Assembly (NCBI GenBank): GCA_038049695.1
Contig: CP142460.1
Location: 40,656,501-40,720,500, forward strand
Length of the DNA stretch: 64,000 nt
Direction of reading: 5' to 3'
Source of the DNA: Cinnamomum chago
Lineage: Eukaryota; Streptophyta; Magnoliopsida; Laurales; Lauraceae
The position numbers and the translations under genes were made by a program. The notes beneath the pieces were generated by a model, which was not told where the DNA came from, searched no databases, and saw nothing but the letters and a program-made list of their open reading frames with translations. Shown here piece after piece: positions 21,808-32,807 of this stretch (the first letter of the stretch is position 1; every line of letters begins with the position of its first letter).

Positions 21808-24296
21808 TGTCGCGACCCCGGACCGGACCCGCGGGACTGATCCGGGATCGGGACATTGATCTTTGGTGATGATGATAATAATGTAATGAATGGTTAACAT
21901 TGGAGTGTGTCAACAAGGTGCACACACTTATTTAATTTCCCATAGGTGTCCGCGGTGAGGATATCACAACCATATATGAACATTTATTTTAAGTGCGGTA
22001 GCGTGTAGCAAATCAAATATTCAAACCATCTCTAGTCATAAAGACAATATCACAAGTATAAACACTGTATCAGAATGAGCAATGATCATTAGCATGTTTC
22101 CCAAAAGTAAGTTAAAGTTTATGCAAAAGATCATTTAATTACATTTCCCAAAAATAGAGGCCAACAAAGGCCAATACATCTAAAACAATAACCCAAAAGA
22201 ATGTTTAAACAGTTTCCCAAAATGTTACGTCTCTCATAGCAACCAAATGTCTAAATGACATCATCAGCATGCCACTCAACTAAGTGTTGCGGTTCACCGA
22301 CCGCCTCCTCCAGCTCCTCCTCAAGGTTACCGGCAACGGGACCTGAGTACCAAAGAAATGGGTCAGACACGACAGTCTGGCAAGAGGGTGAAAAGGTATA
22401 ACAATAAAACATAATAAATACATTTACCTTTAAAAGCATTTAAACCTGTTCGATCAATAACTTTCATAAAAGAAACAAATCATTTACTAAAAACATAAAT
22501 GTAGTATAAAACATGTACGGGTATCCAAGAAAATCGGGAAACAAGCAAGATTGCAACCACACAAAGCTAAGTCCTCTATCACCGAAGTGACAGAGCAAGT
22601 CAAGGCATTGACCTCAGTCACCGTAGTGAGGAGGTGCAACGAAATATACATATACATATAATATACTATACATGACCATGGTAGCGAGCCGGGCATCGGG
22701 AACCACAGTAGCAATCTGCGGCATCGGGACAAGACCACGGTAATAACCGGGTAGCGGGATCCAAACTGCAGCTGGCGGGACAAGAGGGGGATCTCCAAAT
22801 CAGTGGATCAGATTGACAAGGTTATCCAAGCTTAGTTGTGCCGACTCCTAGGTCAAATAACAAATCGGGACATGTGTAAATAAATCAAGTTCAAGTAAAT
22901 AAATAGGCGGGGAAAGAGTGCTCAAAGGCATAACTGTCATTTCATGTCGGGTTATACATTTCGGGACAAGTAACTGTTACTAGTGTAACTTCAATGCTTT
23001 TGGGAAAACAATTCATGTAATGTAAATCTCGGGAATAAGGAAATATAGTGGGCTATTGCAATTTCGGGCAAAGTATCAGTTTCAAGATTTATTTAAGGTG
23101 AATAGGGATCTCGTATGTCGATTGTAATAATGACTTGGTAGTCCTTGAGTTTGAAGACATTCCGGGCTCCTTATACACTTTAGGACTTTCAAAACTTTAA
23201 ATGAGCTTATAGATAGTACCAGATGGTACGATTTAAAATCAAAACTATAGACAATCCAATCCTAAGTACAATGTTAATCCTGAAGCATCGTACAACCTAC
23301 TCAGTCATCGAAAGGGAATAGGATTCGCGACACCCAAAGAAACAGACTTCGTGCATAGATATAAAGGGGTATCCCATTGTCCCGTACCGTTCAAGATAGA
23401 ATTAGATTGGATTCCGATGCAACCGGAATAACCGTGAAGAACGTCGGCTCAAAACATCCTCACATATAGTCAAATGAGTCCAAAAAGGGTAGCCAAAGTC
23501 CCACCTAAGTCCATCAAAAATATGGTAAAATTCCCTTCCAGGAAAGAATTCTCAGTTGGCCCGGTCGACCTGGTCAAGGCCCGGTTGACCCCATACACAG
23601 CGAGCACGATTGACCCTAGGAGGTCAGGTCGACCTGTTTCTGTGTGCCCGGTCGACCGGCAGTTGTAACTGAAAATGGTCAATAGTGTTTTTGGTCAGGT
23701 TCCAGAGAACCTGACCCTGTGTCGCCGGTCGACCGAGCCCCCGAGCCGGTCGACCGCATGCACTGCAGAATAGAACCGAGGTTTTGTTCTGCAGTGAAAT
23801 GGGTCCTTTCTCTTTTTTCCTCCTTTCAACACTTATACAACCAACACAAGAGATATAATGAAAGCTATAAACCAATGTTTTCAAGACATTAAATGAGCTA
23901 GCAAGATTCATTATGAGCAATTATTTCAACAATGCAAGTCAATAAAAAAACATGAGTAAAATCACTAATATTTCATCAAATCATTTTTTAGCTCAAAACA
24001 TCTAATCATCCACTTGCCTTTGGTCTCTAATCAAGCAAATCCAAGTCTCTAATCACCTTTCAAGCTTAAAATCCAAGCTACAAGCAAAAACCCCCAAAAC
24101 AAACCCTAAAATGGGTCAAACCATGAATGAAGAAGATAGAATTCACAATAATGAAAATGGAGCTTCTCAAGGATTAGAAGAATACAAATCTAGAAGATGG
24201 AAATGATTGCTTACTTGGATGACCTTCAAATGGGAAGATTTAGCTCAAAGGGAGCCTCAAAGTTGGTGGATTTCTCTACAAATGGTATCAAAAGGA
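21808..24296 (-). mobile_element. Tekay LTR, 3' part, left of a nested copia LTR
   Basis: Minus strand. Terminus at 21808 (minus strand ends GGGGTCGCGACA). Homology with the solo LTR at 184-4061 is clear around 22330-22390 (the GGTACTCAGGTCC and CAGAC-GTCGT block), 22680-22860, 22970-23460 and 24000-24100. The LTR continues beyond the nested copia LTR at 26312. The last few hundred bases at the 3' terminus (21808-22250) are unlike the 184-4061 copy, so this is a distinct subfamily. Confidence 0.7.
23560..23797. repeat. GGTCGACC hairpin cassette in Tekay LTR
   Basis: Five exact GGTCGACC octamers. A perfect 10-bp hairpin near 23691-23714 (arms GGTCAGGTTC and GAACCTGACC) is the counterpart of the one at 1796-1820. 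A second hairpin near 23761-23797 (ACTGCAGAATAGAACC pairing with GGTTTTGTTCTGCAGT) is the counterpart of 1717-1752. Confidence 0.75.
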
Positions 24297-26311
24297 TGTT
24301 GGGTTTTGTGTATGCCCTAAAGCCCACTGACAGCTTCCACATCTCTGTTACTGGATATTTACTGGTTATTTATTAGAATTATTGTTTTTCTCTTACTGCA
24401 TGTATATATGTATGTTTGTGTAAGGTCCATTGTTTCTAGTAAATGACTTGGGTGTGTAGTGGTTACACATAGACAGGTCTGAGTCGTGGACACTTGAAAC
24501 AATAAACTGGTTCATAACTGAGAGATGGAGTTGGGCACTTCATCTTGGTATAAGTTATAGTGAGATACTCTCCTGTATTCAGGGTGACTTACCTTAGTCA
24601 CGGGAGGCTTTTCCAGATTTATCTCATTAGTGCATGTGTCATGCATTGAACAGGACCACTTGTAGGTGTGATCTCTAAAATAGTACTATCACTGAGAGAG
24701 ATCAAGTCACCTTATGCTACTGAGTGACGAGTGCTCTTAATCTTGAGCATATGTGGATGAACTGACAAAGTCGAGTTCTTGTACTTTAATTCACTATGGG
24801 TGATATCCTGTTCATGGGTCAACAGCTCTGTGTTTTGGGTACTCGAGCTTGATTAGTTAGGACGTACATATGAAATAAAGAATCTATGCCATCTTGTGAT
24901 GGAGTGATCGTCCTATTAGAAATATCCGATTAATCATCAAAATCTAAGATCTTAGTATATGGATATTCCATATGGATATTGAACTTGTGGGTCGCTCCCT
25001 GGACCAAGAGAATGATATCTGCATGATGATTAAGTCAAGGATATGAAGTTCTGAGGTTGAGATATAATCAAGAAGGTTGATAGTACATCGAATAACCTGA
25101 CTTGATTATGGATGTTACATAGAGGGGTATTTCGGTCATTTCACTTAGTAGGTCGAAGACGAATGTCATTTCTTGACGAGCTTATTTCATATTTAATATT
25201 TGTCCCTGGAGTGCAACCATAACTCTTTAATGGAATGAGTTAGGGTTAAAATGATCTTAATGTTGCTATGGGATTAACATGGACATTTTGGTCATTTTGG
25301 GAGCCAAGGGCAAATATGTCTTTTGGTCCCTCTTCTAGCCATTTTCCTATATTGGCATGGTTTCCTAATTTAATTAGATGAAATGAGGTTGAATTATTTT
25401 TTGTGGAAAAATAATTTTTAGTTTAAATTCAAATAGGCCTTTGATGGCATACATGAATTTAACTCTAGCTTAATTATTAACTTGTGGGCCATGGTGCGTT
25501 TATCTATCTTGTGGGCCAGCCATAAAGGGAGCCCCTTGTGTGAGGTTTCCAACTTTAACTAGGTATCTTTACTTGGAAGGTTGAATTCCTTATTGGGTAA
25601 GAATTCCTATGATTAAAGTTTACTAAATTTTAGTATCTACAATTAGAAGGTGTTGCACCCCAAAAGTAGCTGATTGCTAACTTCATGGGATGGTCCTACC
25701 TTTTAGAGAGATCTAAACCATCTTTATAGATCTCTCCTCTTGGTGTGCAACACATGCATGGAAAAGAAACCCTAGGCGTGCAAGACTAGGAGGCTGCCCA
25801 AAAGAGATCAGAGATACACGCCCATTGCCTTCTTCTTCTTCATTCTTTGAGGAGAGAAAAACGCCCATGGTTGTCTTCTTGTTCATTCATTGAAGAGAGG
25901 AAATTAGGTTTGGGTTTGTTTTCCACAAAGTATAGTTCAGAAAACCCCTCAAGGAATCCATATTCTGATCCCACAATCAAAGCCAATCAGATTGGGTTGT
26001 GGAATAGAAGAGAAGATCAAAAGAAAAGTTGTTGCAGAAATTCCTGCAACCTGTATAGCTGATTGCAGGCTTGTGATCAGTCCTTTGCAAGTTCAGTTTC
26101 AGAGATTTGAAGACTTCATATCATCAAGGTATCAGTCCTCACTCATCTCCTTTTATTGTACACATGTTGATCATGATTTCATGGAGTTTATATGCGTATT
26201 TCATGGCTGATACACGCTGCCAGATCAGATCTGTTTTAGTCGATTGAAAAACATATCAGCCATGGACTTCCCCTGTCATGTGAGTTCAGATCCAATACGC
26301 ATGAACTTTCA
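24297..26311. mobile_element. Copia-type solo LTR
   Basis: A 2,015-bp block starting TGTTGGGTTTTG and ending GAACTTTCA, flanked by the 5-bp duplication AAGGA (24292-24296 and 26312-26316). It lies inside a Tekay LTR that resumes at once on the far side. There is no internal region, so it is a solo LTR. TGTTGGG termini and 2-kb length suit a Ty1/copia LTR, but no coding part is in the window to confirm it. Both ends look whole. Confidence 0.75.
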
Positions 26312-26590
26312 AAGGAAGCTTGCAAGGTGGGGAAGAAGAAGGTGACCGCCATTTCTTGATTGATGCAAGTTTGGTGTGGATTGGGGATGGAGAGTGCAAG
26401 AAGAAGAAGAGAAAAGGGAAAAAGAAACCCTAGGCTGAAGTGTTGTGCTGGAAAAGGGAAATGGAAGATGGGTTCTCCTTATATAAGCAATGAGAATGGG
26501 TCCCCCCACTTAGGAAACTCTTTGGGCTGAAATCATGTCTTTCGGGATCTCGAATGAATTCGACGAAGAAGGAAGAAATGTCCTCTATAA
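26312..26590 (-). mobile_element. Tekay LTR, continuation right of the nested solo LTR
   Basis: Minus strand. Homologous to 61070-61330: an AGAAACCCTAG-containing leader, a TATATAAG-like box near 26480, TGGGCTGAAATCATG near 26525, and CGAATGAATTCGACGAAGAAG near 26552. It stops before the LTR's 5' terminus. Confidence 0.65.
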
Positions 26591-26829
26591 AAAGTAATTC
26601 TTATACCATTTGCAAAGGAGGCTATCAAAATTTTTTTTTGAAAAAGAGAGAAGTAAAAGGGAGAGAAAAAGTGAGAGTAGCCACCATAGAGGAAGCTTTA
26701 GATCTAGAAGAAAGGAGAAGAGGAGCCTTCTGGTTTCCAAGATCAGCAATGGAGAAGGTTTCCAAAAGCCATGGACTTGCGCAAAAGCTTCATTCTAGGA
26801 CTTGAAGAATACAACCCAAACCGGTATTT
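26591..26829. other. Unassigned junction
   Basis: Purine-rich plus-strand sequence between the Tekay LTR and the Tat LTR. A short open frame (26554-26805) has no recognisable domain. The left edge of the Tat LTR may lie here. Confidence 0.3.
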
Positions 26830-27089
26830 CTAGATTTAGTTCTCTTCAATTAATATTCAGCATCATCAATGCTTAGAAACATGCTTAGGACCATGCATAC
26901 ATTGTAGATTTGCATTAATAGTAGTGCTTTTCAATAGATCTAATATTTAGTAGTCATTCATCATTAGTAATATGCTTAGGATCATCTATAGGTTGTAGAT
27001 TTGCCTCATTTTCACCATCTTGAACTCGTGATCAGGATAGATTTACATTCATATCATTTTATTAGGAAAAATCCGAATTTGAGGAAGAA

Positions 27090-27990
27090 AGAGTGCAACA
27101 GCACAGGTGCGCCCAAGTCCCTGTATAGGGTTTTAACCCTGATTTTCATATCGCGTGCACTTCCTTTCTCAGATCCGAATTCATTCTCATACATATTGAT
27201 ATCGGGACCTTCGGATCTGTAACTTTGTGTTTGAAATCACTCAAAAAGCGTTGGAAAAAGGGAGTGAAAGAGGAAAAAAGTGCAGTAGAGCACTTGGGCA
27301 CAACTATAGGTGCGCCCAAGTCCCTGCATGGGATTTTGACCCCGATTTTCATATCGCGTATATTTCATTCCTTAGATTTGAATTCATTCTCATACATATT
27401 GATATCGTGACCTTCGGATCTGTAACTTTGTGTTCCAAATCACGCGAAAAGCATTGAGAAAAGAAACAAAAAAGGAAGAAAAGTGCAGGAAAGCACTTGG
27501 GCGCCCTTTCAGGTGCGCCCAAGTCCAAACTCAGGGTTTCAACTCCGATTTCCCTTTTTTGCCTGCATTCTGGTTCTTAGATCCGAGTCTATCTTCATAA
27601 AAATTGATATTAAAGCCTTCGGATTTGTGGAAAGAGGACTATATGCATCGTTAAAAAGGAAGGAAAAGAAAGGAAGAAAGAATACAGGTACTTGGGCGCC
27701 ACTGTGAGTGCGCCCAAGTCTCTGCAAAGGGACTTGTCCCTCGAATCTTAGCCCTCACATCACCGTTTTCAAACCCGGAAGTTCTGATATCATTGATTCA
27801 TATTAGGATTCTGCATTTAGTCTCTAATTGTTAGAAATTGTGTTAGAAATTGCATTGGAATATCGCTGAAAATTGCAAGTGCATCACAACCCGTAGAAGA
27901 GACACACAATGGCGCCCAAGTAGTGAGGAGACACTTAGGCGCCCCTGTGTGTGTGCCCAAGTCCCCAATTCGTCTTCCGGCCCGCATTTT
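27090..27990. repeat. Tandem ~200-bp units with CTTGGGCGC hairpins
   Basis: Four to five tandem, diverged units of about 190-210 bp. Each contains a hairpin of the type ACTTGGGCGC ... GCGCCCAAGT (about 27292-27321, 27496-27526, 27690-27720, 27910-27962), followed by a conserved stretch that includes GATTTTCATATCGCG and CATATTGATATCG. The hairpin loops vary while the arms are kept. Confidence 0.75.
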
Positions 27991-28719
27991 CCACATCTTG
28001 CATTTCATTTAAATTGTTGTTGAATCTCTGTGATGATTATAACTGATTATTGAATTTCTAGACTTCGAATTATTGAATCATCACACTTTAAGTTAGGTTA
28101 CATTAATATTGCATAAAACACCAAAAAAAATCATAAAATCATAAAACTCTTCCCTTCTTATCTTACTCTTTAGTAATTAGAGAAGAGAACCAAAAATAAA
28201 ATAAAATAAAAGAACTAGAAAAATCTATAAAAATAATAGATATTAGGTAGATAATCCTAGGTTATTCCATTCGTGCCTAAGCGAGTTAATCAATCCTAAT
28301 AAAATACTTTAACTAAAACCCCTAATTAAAAACTTTAAGCAATCCCTAATCAACAAAACTATAATCAAAACCCTAATTAATAAACCTTAATCACTCAAAG
28401 ATCCAATTAAAATCTCAATTAATAAATTTAAACAACAAACCTTTAATTCAAGCCTTAATTTACAAAGTCAAATTAATAAAATCATAACCTGAACTTCAAA
28501 CTCAAATCAAACTTTAATTCAAACCTTAACCAACACAATTATAATTGACAACCCCCACCTAAATTCAAACTTTAAGACCCTAGTCAACATCTAATTAAAA
28601 CAATAGACAATTCACATCTAAAGAATAAAGGCATCCCTCAATCAAGGAACAAATTGGAATACCCGAATCCGGCTTAGCAACACTCTAGAATTGGACGAAC
28701 TCGAAATCACCCAAGTCAC

Positions 28720-29480
28720 TCCAGAAACCTGGGCGCACACACTAGTGCACCCGACTCCCTGTTCCAATCCCGAAGTGCGTTTCGGTTACGTTTCAACTCT
28801 CGAACACAAACCACTGCCACATTTAAGGTTTATAGGCTCAAGACCAACTTGAAATATAGATTTATTAACATAGAACATCTGAAAAATCCAAGTTTAAGTG
28901 AACGAACCCCGGAAAGCACTAAAACCCAAGCACCAGACACTTGGGCGCAACCACAAGTCCGCCCAAGTCCATCTCCATTCCCTGAGACCACCGAATCCCT
29001 ATTCACTTCCAACCTTGACCTTAATCAACATCTCAGAATCCTTACCGAACCAACAACAGTCCAAAAACTAAAGATTTAATCAACTTAAACCCATCCGGAA
29101 CCTCGAACCAAAGTCGGACGGTCGAAGAACATCAAAACACCATCTGGGTGCCACCGCTGGTGCACCCAAGTGCACATAGACACCTAGGCGGACACACAGG
29201 TGCGCCCAAGTTTCCTGTCTGGCCCAAGTTGTAAACCTTGGTTGTATTTCTAATTTCGGACTCAAGATTATAAAAATAAACCAACCCAAAACCTAAAACA
29301 ACATCAAAATAGAGACTTGCATCAAATAGAAACCCTACGAACTCCGAAGATCAAGTCGATTCATCACCACCAGCCAAGCCACACGAGACCTGGCACTTGG
29401 GCACCACTATCTGTGCACCCAAGTCACCAGAGTGACCTAGGCGCAACCACATGTGCACCCAAGTCCTCTGTCACCCCCGT
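28720..29480. repeat. Further CTTGGGCGC hairpins in the Tat LTR
   Basis: Six more hairpins with the same arms near 28727, 28940, 29140, 29190, 29393 and 29435. The unit sequences are more diverged than in the left block, and some arms read CTTGGGCAC or CTAGGCGC. Confidence 0.65.
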
Positions 29481-30108
29481 TTCGCTGATTTCGATATCTT
29501 TCCATCATTTGGAGTAAAACCCGAAACTCCAGAACCTTAAACAACCTAAACAGAATCGTAATATATTTAAAAACAACTTAATCATAATCTTAAAGCATCC
29601 CTAAATCATTCTTAATCAACTTTCAATCTAAAACAAACCAAATCGATTAAGACCATACTCAACAAACTGCTTAGGCGCAGGAATTATTGAAGTTAGGGTA
29701 TTTGCACCCTAAGATTATATCAGGTTTCTCTATTAGATAGATTAGAGCATTAGGCTTCGTTCCATCACTTTTCCTGTTCTGTTAGGGGACCGGGAGAGTT
29801 GATGTGGGCGGTCTAGGACCTTAGGTTAGGGTCAATCCGATGATCAGTAAAAAAAGCACTAATCATGTAAATCCAAGTAAAATCCCCTAGTTAGGCCCTT
29901 CTAGCCCAATATAAAAAATCCATAAAAACTATAAAACCAACAAAATAAACCCAAAAAGATTTTTCTTTTATTTCTTTCTCCACCTCAGGTGCCAGATATT
30001 TAATTGAACTTAATGATAAAAGGGAATAAAGAACTGATTTCTAAAATTGAATAAATGAGAATAATAAGATGAGATGAGTGATTTCACACACTTTGCATAT
30101 TTTTATTT

Positions 30109-30206
30109 CGGCCCATCGGCCACCCTCCAAATCAATTTCGGCCCATCGGCTATCTAAAACAAACACCGGCCCATCGGCCGCCTTCAATCAATTACGGCCC
30201 ATCGAC
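30109..30206. repeat. CGGCCCATCGGC short repeat array
   Basis: Four copies of CGGCCCATCGRC at about 30109, 30139, 30167 and 30194, spaced roughly 28 bp apart, near the 3' end of the Tat LTR. Confidence 0.7.
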
Positions 30207-30371
30207 CTTTCACTTTTATCACTCGTGTATCACACACGAAAAACACAGAAATCATAAGTCAAAGTCTCATTTGCATCATCATTTTGATTTGAAAAAACAG
30301 CGTTTAAACCCTGTTTTGCCAAGGGATTAGAAGTGGGTACTCGAGAACGGGGCCGATCCTCTTCTTAAATA

Positions 30372-30989
30372 TTTGGCACCTCCCCCCTTTTAATTTCTTT
30401 ATTTTAATTATTTTCTTTTACTTTGATACACTATGATTTTGCTATGTGTGGATTAACCTTTTTTGGACTTTGACTCATAACCCTGAATTGACCCAATATT
30501 AAAGAGACCCAAAGAGACCCAAATTAATGTGACAGGAAAACCGTCGTGTGTTGCCAGTAGCACATTAGACGAGAGGAAGAACCCACCCATTTATTTTCTC
30601 CCATTCTTCTTCGGCTTTTGTCGAAGAACGGTGTTACGGCCGTTACCGTAGCTGGCGATCGTGATCCGTCGATTTTGGAGGTAGTCGGAATCCTCATTTT
30701 CGATGTAAAATTTAAATAGCACATATAGATGAATGGCGATTTCCCTCCCCGAGGGGATCAAGATTCACATCCGACAGCCTGGTGATCGTGATGGGGCTGC
30801 TTTTGTTTTCCTGTCACTTGTTTGGGTCTTTCTGGAAGTTTATTCTAAGACACGAACATCCAATCAATAATCAGATGTTCGTGTCCCATTCAGTTTAGGG
30901 TTATTATGAACCTAGTCCAAAATTAAACCTGAGGTTCCAATGGACCGTCCACTAAGCTTTCCCCATTACATCATATAAGAAACAAACTT
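30372..30989 (+). other. Primer site and leader of the Tat element
   Basis: TTTGGCACCTCC at about 30372 resembles the TGGCRACTCC primer sites seen in Tat-clade elements. The rest is untranslated leader; it continues after the nested solo LTR at 32668. No credible gene. Confidence 0.4.
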
Positions 30990-30994
30990 GCATC

Positions 30995-32667
30995 TATTAG
31001 ATTGTGTGGTCTCAATGCATCAGTTGATGTAATAAATTGATTAATTTTTTTATTTATCAATAAAATCATGCTTTCCTTTCATGAGATGAATGGTGTTTAT
31101 TACTTAATGCACATGACCAATACATATGATATAATGGTTCATGAGATGAACCGGGTCCCATTAGTATATTAGATGTGATATATGTATATGGATGAGATCC
31201 ACATACGTGAGACGTGTGTCACAAATCTTATACTTAAAATATCTTCACAACCAGTGATGAGACTGGGCATCTCATCTGATAAGGTTGCAGCACTTTGATC
31301 ACTATGAGATAGTGTGATTTGTCTTGATCATTAGAATGAAAGATTCTGAATCACAGTGCTGGTACATTGGATGTATTGGAGAACCATGAGAAGCACCTTA
31401 TGAAATACTGTCCCGATTTAGGGACTGCTCTCATAATTCCCTAGCAATAGGCTCTCAATCCTGAGACATTGATGAACTCAAGTTTCTATCTATTCATTTG
31501 CTTTGAGTCACCAATGAGTGAGGCCAACACCTCGGTGTCTTGGGTACGTGGTAGTAGGACTGTGGGAACATACAATGATTAAGATGGAATCTATCTACAT
31601 TATCCCCTTGTGCCAATTAATGGATTTATCATTAGTAAGTGCGCACCCATCTCGATTAAGAGTTAATTGGATGGTACTGATGATCACTATGATTAATTGG
31701 GGCTTAAGGATGATAAGATGTGGACTTAAGTTTGGATGAGATAGATTTATTCCAATTGATCCCTGGATATTGATATAGGGGTCTACTTGTGGTACTGTGG
31801 AAGTTTAGGGTATTCATTGTAATTTATTCCTAAGACTGGAGTGCAATTGCATTTATATAGTGGTGTTATTTGCAATTAACTATGGGCCCGGATTGCACAT
31901 GAGATGTGGGGTCATGTGTCCCAGTTGGAGCCAGCTTTCTAAGGAATCCCTAGTGGTCCCCACGCTAGCCCAAGTATTAAAAAGATTCCATTCTTACTTA
32001 AACTCTAATAGGAAGGAATTAGAAACTTACTATTTCTATTTGAAGTGGGTCTTCTAATAGTGGTAATAGTAGCATGAGAAGTTACTAATTTGTATGGAAG
32101 TGAGACTTCTTATGCAATTAGTAAGAGAAGTAAGAAAAGGAGGTTGCATGAGGACTATATAAAGGGAAACACCCCATTGGACGTCCAACACACACAACCC
32201 ACGCCCAAGAGCCTCTAGTGCAAGTGTTACACAACTCTTCTTCTCCTCTTCTCTCTTCTAGTTACCTTCTAGTTCCTTAGAGTTTCTAGTAGGGTTTTCT
32301 CTTGGAGATCCCACACATCTTCTTGAGAAAAGAAATCTGATAGAGGGTCATAGCATGGAAGACAACAAGGTCTTGGAGATCTCTAATTGCTTTAAGAAGA
32401 GTTCTTGTTCTAGTTGATTGTCTTCTCCTCGATTAGAGCACTACCGAGCTCCAAATGTACAATCTGCTTCTCCTCTTGTGGTAGATTATTTTGTTGCATG
32501 TAGTTGCTGATTTCTATCTTCTGGATAGGTTATATTACTGTACATGATTGATGAGAAGGAGGGATTGCATCCTAGATTGGGTTATAGCCTTCTGGATAGT
32601 TGATCCCTGAGTCAAGTGGGTCAAAAAGTTTTGAAAACCTATCCACGAGGCCCACCTACTTCCAACA
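30995..32667 (+). mobile_element. Copia solo LTR nested in the Tat leader
   Basis: 1,673 bp, start TATTAGATTGTGTGGTCTC and end CTTCCAACA, flanked by the perfect 5-bp duplication GCATC (30990-30994 and 32668-32672). It is a diverged relative of the LTRs at 45701-47466 and 52942-54650: shared blocks include TGATGTAATAAATTGATTAA, TTTCATGAGATGAATGGTG and GCAGCACTTTGATCACTATG. A TATATAAAG box near 32157 and a GGACGTCC palindrome follow one another near its right third. It is a solo LTR, older than the full-length relative. Confidence 0.85.
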
Positions 32668-32807
32668 GCATCAACACTCACTACCGAACAACATAAAACG
32701 TGATTTTCTCATCCCCTATTTCTTTCTATTCTCATCTAAATATTTCTTCACGAATGGAGGGTTACACGTTCGAAATGTCCGGCCTTTAACCCCTCTCACC
32801 CCCACTA

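Larger units (their letters stand above)
26830..30371 (+). repeat. 5' LTR of the Tat element
   Basis: Non-coding region of about 3.5 kb ending shortly before the primer site TTTGGCACCTCC (about 30372). It contains two hairpin-repeat blocks (27090-27990 and 28720-29480) separated by an A-rich stretch (28030-28720) without features, and a short CGGCCCATCGGC array. Long LTRs are usual in Tat/Ogre elements. The start is not resolved. Confidence 0.5.

Noticed and set aside
27090-27990. Tandem units considered as a centromeric satellite
   Set aside because: Only a few units, embedded in an LTR that leads into a primer site and gag-pol; no long homogeneous array.
28280-28560. AACCCTAAT-like phrases suggesting telomeric repeats
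   Set aside because: Copies are irregular and mixed with AAACTTTAA and AACCTTAAT variants; not a TTTAGGG array. Treated as A-rich LTR sequence.
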